64,000 bases of DNA. Origin: Gossypium raimondii (taxonomy: Eukaryota; Streptophyta; Magnoliopsida; Malvales; Malvaceae). This document shows positions 25,904-39,489 of the stretch, in pieces. The position numbers were made by a program, and so were the translations under genes. Location of the stretch: positions 22,506,001 through 22,570,000 of the forward strand of contig NC_068569.1 in NCBI RefSeq assembly GCF_025698545.1, given 5' to 3'. Under the pieces are notes generated by a model. That model worked only from the letters and a program-made list of their open reading frames with translations, did not search any database and was not told the DNA's origin. Every line of letters starts with the position of its first letter. Positions within the stretch are counted from its first letter, which is position 1.

Positions 25904-28900
25904 TGTAACACCCCTAACCCTCATCCGTTACCGAAACAGGGTTACGGAGCATTATCGAACTTTACGAATTAAATATGGACATTTCCCAACTTTTGTTACA
26001 CATATTAAGAATCAATTATATAACACTCATATTGTCTCTTAGATGGACCTTCGAGGGTTAATATTCACTTTAGAAGTAAATCAAGACTAAACCAGGTACT
26101 TAGGGAATTTTTCCCAAAATTTCAAAAATTTTCTTAGAAGTAGGGGACACATGCCAATGTCTCTGCCTGTGTGAACGAAAATAGGTCATTTTACAAGCCA
26201 TACTTCTCACCCAATTTTGTGTCTATCTACAATCAACATTACATATATCAACAAGTCATAATTAAACATTCAAAACAAGCCAAAATAAGTGGCTAAACTC
26301 AACACATTACATATAAATACATATACATGTCATTATAACCAAAATCAAAACATTCGAAAATACCGATAGAACCAAAGGATAGTGTGATATATCTCCGACA
26401 AGCTTCCAACCCAATCGAGCTTTAGATAATCTGAAAAGTAGAAGAAAACAAATACATAAGCAATGAATGCTTAGTAAGCTCGTATAAACTTTAATCATAA
26501 TACTTCCTTTTCAAATATGAAATTTATACTTATCAAGAATAATCTAATATTGCTACCACAATACTCATGAAGTTATATTTAACAACTCACTAAGTGAATA
26601 AATCTACAGTATCACTTATACATAATATTCCTAGCATAGTAGGATTTTAAACAACTTTAACTCTTCCAAAATTTCCTTATTTTCATTTGCATTTCTTTAC
26701 TTTTCACACTCATTCCATATGCATTACACACCAGTTATAAGCATATCATTCAGCCATAGATACAAGCTAGTGCATTTAAACATAGACCTTCTTCGAATTA
26801 ATCACACGATAACTCATGTTATAAGAAATTGCATAACTAAAAACTTACAACTATTTCATGAGCATAAGTATATTTTCATTTGAGCAATTACCCTTTCAAT
26901 GCATCATATAATAAACATATTACCATTTAACCAGTAACTTGGCACTTTCTAAGCGTCAACAACAACACTTGTTAGCATACTTGAACATATTTCATATGAA
27001 TTCAACATTGATAAACTTATTTTATCAACATATCACACTTGAGTTTATTACTCATCACAACTTACATAATTTCCATGTATCAACATATCAACATATCAAG
27101 ATATTGATATATATACATATCATGACACATATCATTCTCTTACTATTTCTTCATATACATATATCATCCAAAAACAACTCCTGTTATTTTACCATTCGAA
27201 GAACGACTTACGGATATGAGTACATTGTTTTCAGAAGCCCAAAGGTTGAATAGAAACTCATGAGAGCTAAACAGAAAGTAAACACGAAAGTTCGCAACAA
27301 ATGTTGAACCTCGGTTTACTTGGGTAATTTACCGTCAATTCATTCTTTACATTCGTAGTGCCATAAATCAGTTATGGTCTTATCATCAGAATGTCATAGC
27401 CTAGCTATGGTTTTACATATAAACACTGCCATGGTCCAAACATGGTCTTACGTTCATAGTGTCATAACCCAGTTATGGTCTTATCATCAGAATGTCATAG
27501 CCCAACTATGGTCTTACATATATATATACTGCCACGATCTAACCATGACCTTACATTCAAGGTGCCATAACCCAGTTATGGTCTTATCATCAGAATGCCA
27601 TAGCCCAGCTATGGTCTTACATATAAACACTGTCATGGTCCAACCATGGTCTTACGCTCATAGTGCCATAACCCAGTTAATGTCTTATCATCAGAATGCC
27701 ATAGCCCAACTATGGTCTTACATATATATACTGCCACGATCTAACCATGACCTTACATTCAAGGTGCCATAACCCAGTTATGGTCTTATCATTAGAATGC
27801 CATAGCCCAGGTATGGTCTTACATATATATATTGTTATGGTCCAACCATGGTCTTACGTTCAAGGTGCCATAATCCAGTTATGATCTTTTCATTAAAATG
27901 CCATAGCCCAACTATGGTCTTACATTTAAACATTGCCATGGTCCAACCATGGTCTTATCCATCAAATCATTCTTTGCCACGAAACGATCGTACTCAATCC
28001 CGCGTTTTACTCATTTTAAACATTCAATTCAATTTTCATACTTTGACAATAATCTTAATTTCAACAACAAAATATGAATAAATACATTATACCATTCCTA
28101 AATTAACAAATACTCATGAAAGTTTAACCATATGAACTTACCTGGCTAAATTGCAGAAATACCAAGATATAAGGGCATTTTGGTAATTTTCTATTTCCCT
28201 CGATTTTTCACTCAATCTTGATCTAAATTAATATTTCATTAAATTTATTAATTTAGATAATAAAACAATTTATTTCATGAAAATTGGTCATTTTTGACAT
28301 TTTTACAAAAATTGCCCCTAAAATTTTACTTTTATTCAATTTAGTCCCTGAGCCCAAATCATGCAAATTAACCATTTTTAATGCAAACCCATGCTAGAAG
28401 AATATTCATGGCATTCAATACAGCCCAATTTTTCAATAATTTCACAACAAACCCTTGTATTTCTACTATTTCAACAAATTAGTCCCTAATAAAAAATTCA
28501 TCAAAATTACTTAATAAAATACTTTTAAATATCAACCAACATCGCAAATTCATCATTTAATAACTAAAATCATATAGATTCATCAATGGAAACATTAAAA
28601 TCTTTAACAAAATAAAAACTAGAGTAAGATTTAGTTGGACCTAATTGTAACAATCTCAAAAATATAAAAATTACTAGAAATGAGTAAGAATTGAACTCAC
28701 ATGAAGCAAAATTGAAGAACCAACTTAGGGAGCTCTCCCATGTCTATTTTTGAATCGAAAATTGGGAGAAGAATAAAGAATTGCCTAGAAACTTTCTAAT
28801 TTCACTTTTATTTTTAATTTCAATTTAATTACAATTTTGCCATTAATGGCTTTATTTTATTATTATTTCCATGTTATGCTGCCTCATATTTTCATTTTGG

Positions 28901-29320
28901 CATAATTTCTATTTAGGTCCTTCTTTATTTATTAACCAAGCCATTTAGTCACTTTATTATAATTAGCAAATTTTACACCTTTTTCGGTTTAGTCCTTTTT
29001 AATTAATTAACTGTCGAAACGTTAAAATTTTTCAACGACACTTTAATACGACATTAATGACACTCCGTAAATATTTATAAAAATATTTACGGTTTGATTT
29101 ATAGAAACGAGGTCCTAATACCTCATTTTCTAAAACCACTTGAACTAAAGTTTTATCACTCAAATCTAATAATTCATTATAAGACATAAATTACTAATTA
29201 AAATTTTTTTAAATCTTATTTGACTCGTAAATATTAAATAATAAAATTTACGAGCTTACTCACAAGATTTGGTGGCCTCGAACCGTTGTTTTCGACATCA
29301 CTGAAAATCGGGCTGTTACA
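25904..29320 (-). mobile_element. inner LTR (solo-type) with a palindromic minisatellite
   Basis: Begins TGTAACACCCCTAACCCTCA and ends ATCGGGCTGTTACA, the reverse orientation of the 15.5-kb LTR termini. The flanks AGTAG and AGCAG form a 5-bp duplication with one mismatch. Length is 3.4 kb without coding domains. It is highly similar to the LTR starting at 50.5 kb, including about 1.2 kb of nearly identical sequence, and holds a 101-bp tandem array near 27.4-27.97 kb. Confidence 0.75.
27355..27965. repeat. 101-bp minisatellite made of three palindromic subunits
   Basis: Six units begin at about 27361, 27462, 27565, 27666, 27767 and 27868. Each holds three imperfect palindromes in order: CCATAACCCAGTTATGG, CCATAGCCCAACTATGG and CCATGGTCCAACCATGG, each followed by TCTTA. 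Open frames through the array are a by-product of the repeat. The homologous LTR at 52.2 kb carries only about two to three units. Confidence 0.88.
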
Positions 29321-31566
29321 AGCAGTTCGCAGATATATCATGCTTTTGCAAATAGACAGACTTCGCAATCATAAGGAACATGCATGCAAGGGTTATTATA
29401 TTTCAATAGGGTTCGCATATAACCATGGGTTCGCATCTTACTAGTGGTTCGTATGTAATAAAATAATCATAACAGGGGCACGAATGAAATCAAGGTTTGC
29501 ATCACTTACACGGGATCACTTACATTTATGGGATCATAGAGTCAAGGGTACACATGTAAATATGGCACGCACCATGCAGTAAACCTTAATCATAAATCTA
29601 ACTTGCATGTAAATAAAACACAATACTCTCATGCATAGATAACATCAACTTTATTTATGAAATAACAAGTACTTTAAACATGGTTCGCAAATCAATGTAC
29701 TGAGAATTTAAACGTAACTAAATAATCTAAACTTCAAATAATATTGTCATATTCATAAATTTAGAAATATAACATTTAATTCTAAACCCATAACAATAAT
29801 CTCATCGCCTTTAACCCAGGTTCGCCAACATCTACTTAGAAGTGTACCTCGCCACATCATCGACCTTGCCAATGCTAATTTGCGACCTACTTACCTGAAA
29901 AGAAGTAAGAGAGGAGTGGGTGAGTTCATTGTGAACTCAGCGAAAAATAAAAAACGTTAGGATATGTTTTAGAAACAATGTTTTTTTTAAAGAAACTTTA
30001 GTCTTGAAAACGTTTCGTGTGTTGGGTTCGCAGGTGAGGTTGTGAGACCCAGTTCGCACATTCTGTCAGAAAACATAACTGTGGAAAACAGTTTTGAAAA
30101 CTCATTAGCCTTTTCTTAAAACATACTTGGCGTGACTCGCCTTAAAATTGTGAGGCCTATTTCATTTATCAAAAAACCTTTGAAAATCGAGTTTAGGTTC
30201 ACCCTAAAATCTCAAAGTTAGCTTGCACTTTTTAGAAAAACCTTTTCTTTGAATGAGGTCTGCCTTAGGTCGCAAGACCAGTTCACACTTACGAGCAAAG
30301 TCTGCCCTAGGTCGTAAGACTGGCTCGTCACTTTGCCTGGTTGGATATAATCCAACTAAACTCACAAAGGAGCATACACTTTGAGACATATCACACTAGC
30401 TCGCATAGAGTTGAGCTTATTGAGGAGCATTATCACTTATGAACAGAGTCTGTCTTACAAGATTGGTTTGTCACTTTGTCTCATTGGATATAATCAACCT
30501 TGCTCGTAGAGGAGCACGCACTTTGAGATAAATCACATTAGCTCACATATAAAGCTAGACTCACTGAGGAGCACAATTATTTAAGCTTGCATGTGGAGCT
30601 TTACTGATACACAACTTGTCACTTAAGCTCGTGTGGGGAGCTTCGCTGATACACAGCTTGCCACTGAAAATAGAGGTTCTTTAAAAACTTAGCTCGCATA
30701 GGAGCTTGCATAAAATTTTTCTTTAAATATCATATTTTTCAAACCATATTTGAAAACAGAGGTTCATAACTTTAAAACATGTCTTTTCAAAAAACTTACC
30801 TTTGAAACTTGTTTCGAAAACACGATTCTTAAAAAAATAATATCAGTATAAACTAAACAACATAGCAGTTAACATACTCCAAATAATTCTAGACCACTCA
30901 TTGGAAAACAGAGAAACTTAAACAAGTTTAGCTTTGCCTTTATCCTAGCTGGTAGATGGTTCAGCTGATTCGCAACAAACACACACATATTACTTAAGCA
31001 GAACAAGACATACAAAATTCATGCAATGCGAACCTGGATAGTCATACTCAACAAGATAGAGACTTACCTTGATAGCTACAAACTGAATTTAGAATAGAGA
31101 CTTTGACAACAGAATATTCAGTGAAGAATTCATAGAATTAAAGGTCGTATTTATAGACCTAAGAGTCCTGAAAATCTTTGGATACCCTACTTGACTTAGG
31201 AAAGTTATTACTTGCATGTAAAGTATTCTTAGATACACTAAATCTTTATTTCCTAATTTGAGTCTAATTGTATCTTTGATTATCGAACCCCAGTTTGCAA
31301 CAAGACTGGTGAACACCAGCTCACCATCACATTAGCAGACCTACCTCATAGAGAAACTTGCGAACCTAACTTGGTAATGGATCTGACGAACCCCTTACCA
31401 CATCTTTAGGCATACACTGCTATTGGCAAATCCCCTTGCTAATACTTTTTTGGCGAAACCCCAACTCGCCAAAACCTTGGCGAACACCTAGTTCGCCAGA
31501 ACACTAGCGAACCTTTCACTTGCGAGGCCAAAACTTCCAAGCCTGTCTACGAGGTGTTACAATACG

Positions 31567-34500
31567 TCTCCCATGCACTCTGTGATGGCAACGACCTAGC
31601 CACGTCACCACTACCAAATAAGGGCTCCTCCTCCAATAAGTACCCTCCACAACGAAGAGAAAGAGATATTCTTCCTCAATATCATCCTTGAGTACTTGCT
31701 TCCTGCATTCAACCTTCCTTACCTTCATAGCAACTTTCTTCCTCCTCTTGTCTTTCTTTTACTCTTGGTCTGTTTAAGTGAATCGACTCTCTTTGCATCA
31801 CCACCATTCTCCTCATTTATTGATACTCCTCATCAATAATGTTATATATAAGTATATTCAGAATTATCTCGGGATGATTTGAATTTTCACTAAAATTGAA
31901 GTCGACTACATTCGAAATAAGAACTCATCTTGACTCGAAATTGATTTTAAAAATAAAAAATTCAATCCTATCTAGTGGTAACCAGTAATTTCTTTACATT
32001 TCCATTAGTGTATATACTATTCATAGTTCTTGCGATTAGCATTTTATCGGGGAAAAAAACAATATGCAAGTTAGATGGCGAATACTGCTCAATCCAGCCA
32101 TTAAGTATACCAGCTGTGCACCGTAGCTATAAACTACACATATACATGATAATGCGTTGAACCGTCACTCAAACGCCATATCTAAAAAGCATTATTGAAA
32201 ACTTGATAACATGTCAAAATTTCGACGTTAGAAAATGAAGAAACAGAAATAACTTTCCATTCTCCCTTAGTTGAATGCCTCAATCCAAGCTTCTGATGGG
32301 GAAAAAAGTTGAGGTGCTTTGTTCCCTGCGCTCTGTGCAATTTCAAGTGTCAACTTTTATTCTCTTATACTTTTGCTTTCCTCTCTAGGGTGCGATTGTG
32401 GGGACAATGGGATCCGTTTTTGCAAATTGCAGCTGGGTGCCCAAAAAGATGTAAAAGTATAATACCAAAGCGTCTAATTATTTCATTGAATTGCCATTTC
32501 AGGGTGCAGTTTGAAGATTAAGACTTATAGTAGCATAATTTCTGTCTATTACCCCTATAAGCAAGCTAAAGCTTCAACGAGACGTGCGACTGTGCTGAAA
32601 TGGTGATTTAAGGTGAGTAAATCCATCTCATTAAATGTTATATAAGCACATTCAAAATTCCATTAAAAAATATTCTTTAAAAATTCCATTTCACCATAGC
32701 TAAAATGGAATCCTAAAGTCTTTTGCAGTGTAGGGCAATTTGCATGTATAGTGGCCATTATATTCTAGAATGCTCACATTGCTTCTCTGAGGACACGAGA
32801 AAGTGAGAATATACTCGAATCCCATGCCTTTTTTGACAAATTAAATCATTACTTTTATTATTATCTTTCTATAAACCCTCATTATTTTTTTATAAATCTA
32901 TTTATTACATAAATTTTTATATACTCAAAACCCATGCCTTTCTATAACAAAATAAATCTTCTTCTTTATGGTTTTTCAGGCATTAATTTCATTATATTTT
33001 TAGTTTTAGTGAAAGAAATGCATCTGTATAGCTATGATTTTTATATATGATAATTTGGATCACTGAAGTGAGACAACAAAACAAAATTCCATTAAAAAAA
33101 GAGAGAGAGACGAAAAATCAGTTCATAAATAATATAAAGTTATTAACACTAGTACTAATTAATTTCATATTCCTTTTACCATAAATTAATAAAAGCACAT
33201 ATATGTTATCTTTTTGAGGCCATGCATCCATGATTATTGGCTGTAGCAAAGCAAAGCTAAAACCCTTCAATTCACTTTTGATGCATGCGGACCACCTCTC
33301 AATTCTCATGCAATTATCATACTTTCTCATGCACCTCATCATTATTATTCTTTTTTTTTTCTTGTGAACATGTTGCCCTACCTTTTTTTTGTTTATAATG
33401 GTATAAGTAGTTGGAATCTTTACATTATATACTATACAAATGAATGTATATGTATGCAGTATGTAGGCAAAAGTTGGTAGTCTCATCTTCTGACATTGGG
33501 TTGCAGGTTTATCCAAAAATGGAGCTCAGTTGAGTTCGAAGGGAAAACATTGGATAAAGCTACAGAAGGTGATGATTGAGATAATTCAAAATGGGAAATT
33601 TAAAGGAAAAAAGAAAGGGTTTTCTTTTTTTGAGATTGCAAACAAATAGATAAAGAAATTGCAGATATTAAAGAGATGTGAATTTATATTTAAGAATAGT
33701 TTTTGGATGATGGACAGATTTTGATGCAGTGTATGTCACGTGAGGGAGAGAGAGAGGAAGGATAGTGATATGTTGTGAATGGGACAACGGTTGTTAGGCA
33801 GGCAAGGCAACCCATAAAATATTGCAGAAAGTTGTCATGTTGTGTTAGACAGAGGAATATTTGGTGGGGAAGGAATTTTTCTTTGTATTTTTATGTTATT
33901 TAGTTTCAAAAACATGAATGATGGTGGCGATGACCATATATTTATATATATATGGTTATGATTGATGATACAAGTGAGTCTCTTTCCAGCTCTATTGCCA
34001 TGTGACTCGGACTCTACTCCACATCTCACTTTTAAGCTGCCTCTTACCTGCTACTCATCCATAGATTGGTCAAAATACTCCAAATATACATGCATACATA
34101 CATACATTCATATATATACATCTATCTATATGCATGTGTAGATATCAATCTAGCATTCCCTAGTTGTTGGAGCCCATTCATAAGATGCACATCTCAGCTT
34201 AACTAGTATAAGCAAGCTTGGAGTAGTTTCATCTATCGCTTGTCATTCGGTCTAATAAATTAAGTATATATGCAGGGTTAGATCCATATAATCATTTCTA
34301 AGTGAAAAGATCAGCATTTTTTTTAATATTATATTATATGTATACAGGGTTTCCTTATCATTTGCTGGTGCTTTCTGCAGCCTAATTTGAACTTGTACAT
34401 CAATTTGTCTGATATAATACATTTCTCTCACTTTTTCACATTCTATGGGACCTAACTTCCATGCCATTTGCCTTGTCTTTTACAAGAATTTTATGATTAC

Positions 34501-34788
34501 TTTCATGCTTGAATAGATGCGTGTCAACATCAGGAAAAAAAATGTAACACAAGTTAAAGATGCTCTATAATTTTATTGATGGTAAATGCAGTCACTAATT
34601 ATCGGGGACATACAAATTAAGGATCACCGATAATACTTTCCAACGCAGATTTGGAGATGGAATGGCTTTATTTAATGTAAAAAGTAAGTAGTAGCCATCA
34701 TGCTTGATTGCTATAGTGGGATGCCTTGCACCTATTCCCCATTACCAAAGGGATTTAACAATGAAAGGAAGGAAATAAGGTTGACGAA
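31567..34788. other. intergenic DNA downstream of AMY2
   Basis: Mostly non-repetitive AT-rich sequence with short GA and CATA microsatellites (about 33.10, 33.75 and 34.09 kb). I found no exon, hairpin or transposon terminus I could defend. The short open frames here lack recognisable domains. Confidence 0.4.
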
Positions 34789-37700
34789 TCATTGCTTTTG
34801 CCACACTGCATATCTATGTCCGCTGGTTGCAAGTGCCCACTCTCTGCCAGTTGGACACCATGAACCATCCCCAATCTTCATGCATACTTTTTCTGCAATA
34901 ATTGCAGAATACAGGTTGTGTTGGGACTCCAGAATTCTGACAGATGACCGGCTGTGAATATCTTGACGCCTTCGAATGTCCATCTGCATACACGCGTACG
35001 AAATCTTTAAACATTCAATGGAAAATGTTTTCCTGGAAATTCATGGTCGTGTTGCGTATCGTACCAATTTAACAATTTGTTCGTGAATGGAATTGCCCCA
35101 GTCATAAAAGTGGTCGTAAAAAACTGTTGGTATTCCTGGATGTGTAAGTATGTATGCATAACCCTGTAGGAAGTAGGAACGCATGGAGTCATGCACTGTA
35201 TTTATATATATCAGGAACTAGTTCACGGGCAATTATGATGCAAACATCAACTCATACCTCCATAATATGATTTGAGGGGAAAGGCCAATGAGCCTGCAAG
35301 AATAAAACGATTGACAAGTGATTAGATTCCAGATTGGGAAGATACAGGTTTTGAAATTTACCATAAATACTTCTTACTTCAAACATTTAGCACAAAGAAT
35401 ATCTTACTACCAATTCAGGCTTATCGCTTCAAGGAGTGAAGTACCAGATTGGTATTTCTACACTTTCATACTTTAAGATTTCTCAGAACTGTGAATCTAT
35501 TTAAGCAAAAGCATGTAAAGATTATTTACATGTTTTCTTTGGACTGTAGATGTTTTTCAAAATTGGAAGGGCATCATTTCAAGTCAGTTAAAATAGTCCA
35601 AAATACAGCCCAGCTAAAGCAAACTTTAAAAAAGTGGGATCCCAAATCAAGACTTGAAAAAGCATATCATGTCATTATGCAAGAATTACTTGCTTCTATG
35701 TTACCCTGACAATCATCGTATGCAAGAATTACTTGCAGCATCAAGAAATTTGTTGTACCTGTGTTGAGCCTGTGTCATGGTTATCGATAAATGTGACAGC
35801 CCTTGAGGGCCACCACCCCATTACACCTGGTGGCTTTCCTTGAGGGTCACGCAGACGCCAGAACTGCCCTTTTACAGCTTCCTGCAAAGTTACAAATAAG
35901 TAAATTCCAAAAGAAACTGAAAAAAAAAACATAAATATCTCAGTTCCTTTGAAGATTATGACATAAAAAACATCAGGAGAATGAATATGGTGCCACAATA
36001 GACTGAAACGCGGTTCCTTTCTCTTGGTACAAAGAAATATGATGTTTTGGATCATGCCTGAAGAATTCCCTTGGTTGTGAAGTCAAATGCAGCCGAGAGC
36101 TGTCCCGTGGCATCAATCCAATTAACGATCCTTTGTCTATGGCTATCTGCAGTAAAGGTTGTAAATACAATGTAAATATATGGATAGATTTATCAAAGAA
36201 AACCAAGCCGGATATCTTTTACAGAAGATCTCAGGTATGAAAAACAGATCAAGTGTATTACCTTGGTTATAGTCTAATCCATGTCCATTATAGTTGCAAG
36301 AATCCCAATATTCTCCGACAGAAAATATAGGCTTTGCTCCTTCAATGTATTCTTTGACATATTTTGCTGAGTACCTGAGGCAAAACAGTGCAGCAATATG
36401 AATACAATGTGATGAAAAGCAGATAATTTTTAGAGGCAGCAATAACCTATACTAGTGCAGCATTGTTATTACCCCCTTGCAAAATCAAAGCGAAAATCTT
36501 GGAAGCCAACACTACGTAACCACTTCAGCCACCCTATGATGTCCTTACGAACAAAATGTTGGCTGTGATCAATATTTGGAACCCCATGGAAGTTGTCTCC
36601 AGTGCTTTTGTTACCCTGAGATATATTTTGAGGTAAAAAATAGTCTTACATTGCAGTATATGTCCGCCAGCACACGATGTAAAGCAGCAAAGAGACTTTT
36701 ATGAATAGCTTTATACCAGTCCGCCAGTACAAGATGTGACAGCATGTTCATTCCACGCAAGTGGAATTCCATCATAACGGTTATACATTCCTCCATGTCC
36801 TTTAGTAGTTCCAATACGATGATTGATTACTATGTCAGCCATTGGTCTAACTTTGTACTGCTTTAGTTTTTGGAGTAATGCTTTCAACAACTGCTCAGAC
36901 CCATATGAAGAGTTGAGTGAATAAAGGTTTTGGGGAAGGTACCCTGTAATAAGACAAGAGGATATCTGATCAGACATTTGGGATAATTGACTAGAAACTA
37001 GTTTGTGCTTTGAAGAAAATTTTCCTCTAACCTTCAGGTGAAAAGGAGTTAGATGCTGGTGGCAACCATACAGATGTAAACCCAGATTTTGCAATGTCAG
37101 GAACTTTCCTTTCTAAGTTTCTCCACCAGTCATATTTGTGAGACTCCCAGTTAAAACCCTGTTGAACAAATAAAGAAATATGAGGGTTTTTATGCAACTA
37201 TTCCATATTCTACTTTAGAGTGACATGGTAACTTCGAAACAGAGAAGACCATTCCTAGATGAGTAATGATATCAGTCCACACATAGAAAACCTTTAAACA
37301 TTCATGAACTCAACAAAGTCTCCAAGTTCCTATAAAATAGAATGACCAAAATTGTCTCCTTTACCTGCAAAAGGATTTCTCTTCCATTTCGCAACACTGC
37401 ACCTGAAATTAAATCCAAAAGCATACTTTAGAAGCAGTTTTCTACTTTATAACTCATTTTAGATAAGGAACAAAACCCACCAGTTCTTCATCTTAAGAGT
37501 TAAGATAACATCATTAATACAATTGTAGCACAAAATAATCCTCATAGGCCCTAAGTTAGTATTCACAAAATAAATGCCTTTAAGTCGTAGACCATGCTTG
37601 CTTATCAAATTTAATTGAAATTGCTTCATTTTTTTTTCTGTTCAATTAGTATAACTAAAAAGAAAGACACTGCATATTATATTCGAGATGTTCATCAGCT

Positions 37701-38075
37701 TAATATTGTTAGTTTTGCTGTCTTGATATACAAACAAACAAGCATATGAACAAGAAAAAAAAGAAAACTAAACAATTCCAGCTCTAATCCAGGACTAGCA
37801 GGAACTCCAAAATCCAAATCATAAATTCAGAGTAGGATAAACATTAAACAACCAAATAACAGAAAGAAAAAAGCAACATATAAGCAAAGGAGAAGAACAG
37901 CATACCAAGATCAGTGCTTTCCTCGGGACCCTGCATTTCAGAGAAAATTATAGTATATAATAGCTTTAAGTTTAAAAAAAAAAAAAAAAGAAAGCATGTT
38001 CAAAAGGAAAAAAAGAAAAAAAAAGGAAAAGAACAAGAAGTGGCGCAAGGCAATTACGTTATTGGTGTTACCCAT
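34789..38075 (-). CDS. AMY2: alpha-amylase, cytosolic AMY2-type (GH13)
   Basis: Twelve exons on the minus strand join in frame: 38058-38075, 37906-37930, 37365-37402, 37032-37158, 36717-36943, 36473-36615, 36262-36374, 36058-36146, 35759-35881, 35258-35293, 35065-35163 and 34789-34983, giving 410 aa. GH13 signatures: MADIVINHR, catalytic nucleophile in [10 protein letters not shown], acid/base Glu in [16 protein letters not shown], and the transition-state Asp in [11 protein letters not shown]. The C-terminal beta domain ends with [11 protein letters not shown]. The protein starts MGNTNN without a signal or transit peptide, which fits the cytosolic plant family 2 amylases (Arabidopsis AMY2, At1g76130), which hydrolyse internal alpha-1,4 glucan bonds. 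The first coding exon is only 18 bases. The intron after exon 8 has a GC donor (36056-36057). Confidence 0.96.
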
Positions 38076-38899
38076 AATAAGCCAACAGGTAGCGGCCTAA
38101 GTTTGACGCTGGATCGTGCTGAAAATGGTGCAGTGTGAGCTACCCTGCATCCGCAAACAAGTAAAAGTTTTAGAAACTTCAAATTCAGTTAACATAGAAA
38201 AGAATGAAGAAATTAAACAGGGAAGGGAAGGAGAAAAGAGAGTATACTACGAAGCAAGCAAAAGTGAGGTTGCAGTTGCAGGCGATCGCAGCGTAGATAG
38301 TATGGAGTTTAGGGGTGGGGGTATAAAAAGAAGGAAGAATGGGAAATGGAATCACGCAATAAAAGAAGGGGAAATGATGGAGGGAATATAGAAATCGTCA
38401 TTCACCACCACATGTTTCAGAATTTGGCAGAAAGGAAGGAAAGGGAAGTGGTGGGTGGAGGAGGGTCTGTAATGAATTAATAGAAATGGAATCAACTTTT
38501 TTGGAACGGGATTATGGGAGAGCATATATTCATATAATTTCAACGGCAAACAGCGGAGGGGCGGGACAGCACGAGTTGGTGAGTCAGGTCAGTTCGATTT
38601 CAACATCTGAGAGGAAGCCTTGAAGGTTAAGGAATCTCGCAAGCATTAAAATATTTGCATGGCTATCATGGCTGTCATGGCTAGCTGGATGGTTCGGATG
38701 CCCAATAGTTATAACCAGCTTAATTCTTTTTAATTTACTAATTTAAATATTTGTTTTCTAATGCATGTGATCGTATTAACCTCCACATTAAATGATTTTT
38801 TTTTTTAAATTTCTATGAGTTATATATATATATAAAAAAAGCATGTGAATGATAAATCAAACTACAAATCTATAATATTTTGGACCAGTTATAAATAAG

Positions 38900-39480
38900 C
38901 ATTTAATTAATTATTTAAAATATATCATTTAAAATAAAATATAAGTGATAAAATATTTTTTTCTCTAGATTGATGTATGGAAATTTATTTAAATGATTCG
39001 TTCCTGTTTGCATAATGGTTCTCATTTTTTTCCTACGAAGGTTGTTCCTTGGCAAATCTACTATCATTCGTTTAGCTAGTTTTGTCTGACTTTTTATCGG
39101 GTCATCTCTATTTGTCTTTTCTTCGATTCTTATTAGCCCGCTCAATTTTTTACGTAGCAAACTGAGCCTTTTCTAGTTCAAATTACCTCATGACTTCCTT
39201 ATGGAGTTGATAAAGTCTAGTTCGTTGTGCATCAGTTAGCACGTATCTAAGTGGCATGCGCTTAGCTCTCGAAATGAAAGCTTGAATGGCCCATTCATCA
39301 TTTAGCTAATTGACCTCCTAAGTTGCAGTTTGGAAACATTCGACGTACCCTCACAAGGTTTCCTCTAGATTCTGTTTGATTGGAATTAGACTTGTCGAAG
39401 TTTTAGACGCCACTTTGTAGTTGCCAAAGTTAGCCATGAAAATCTTAATTGATCAAATGAAAAAATACGGTTTAGAAAAG
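38900..39480 (-). pseudogene. decayed Ty3/gypsy gag fragment
   Basis: Read on the minus strand, 39440 to about 39180 encodes a gag-like core recognisable as KQNLEET, GYVECFQTAT, LNDEWAIQAFISRAKR and LTDAQRTRLYQL, broken by several stop codons. The motif order (Q-x-x-E-x-L-x-x-Y-V-x-x-F followed by DE-x-A-I-x-A-F) is that of the retrotransposon gag family. Basic sequence downstream, around 39.0 kb, may be the remnant of its C-terminal part. No LTRs or pol are recognisable nearby, so this is an old fossil between AMY2 and PLD. Confidence 0.6.
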
Positions 39481-39489
39481 CATGTTTGT

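Larger units (their letters stand above)
25454..31561 (-). mobile_element. outer long LTR (solo-type), interrupted by an inner LTR
   Basis: Begins TGTAACACCTCAAACTCG and ends CTACGAGGTGTTACA. The flanks ATATG (25449-25453) and ATACG (31562-31566) are a 5-bp target duplication with one mismatch. Excluding the nested element it is about 2.7 kb with no gag-pol. The sequence is rich in TTCGCA/TCGCAT words. Its right end, reverse-complemented, resembles the start of the LTR at 15.1 kb, so it is probably the same superfamily in the opposite orientation. Confidence 0.65.

Noticed and set aside
27374-28081. Two open frames on the plus strand with repeated peptide units
   Set aside because: They are translations of the 101-bp minisatellite, whose period and palindromes explain the repeats.
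31516-31728. Open frame crossing the right end of the 25-31.6 kb LTR
   Set aside because: It spans an LTR boundary, so it cannot be an old conserved gene; no domain is visible.
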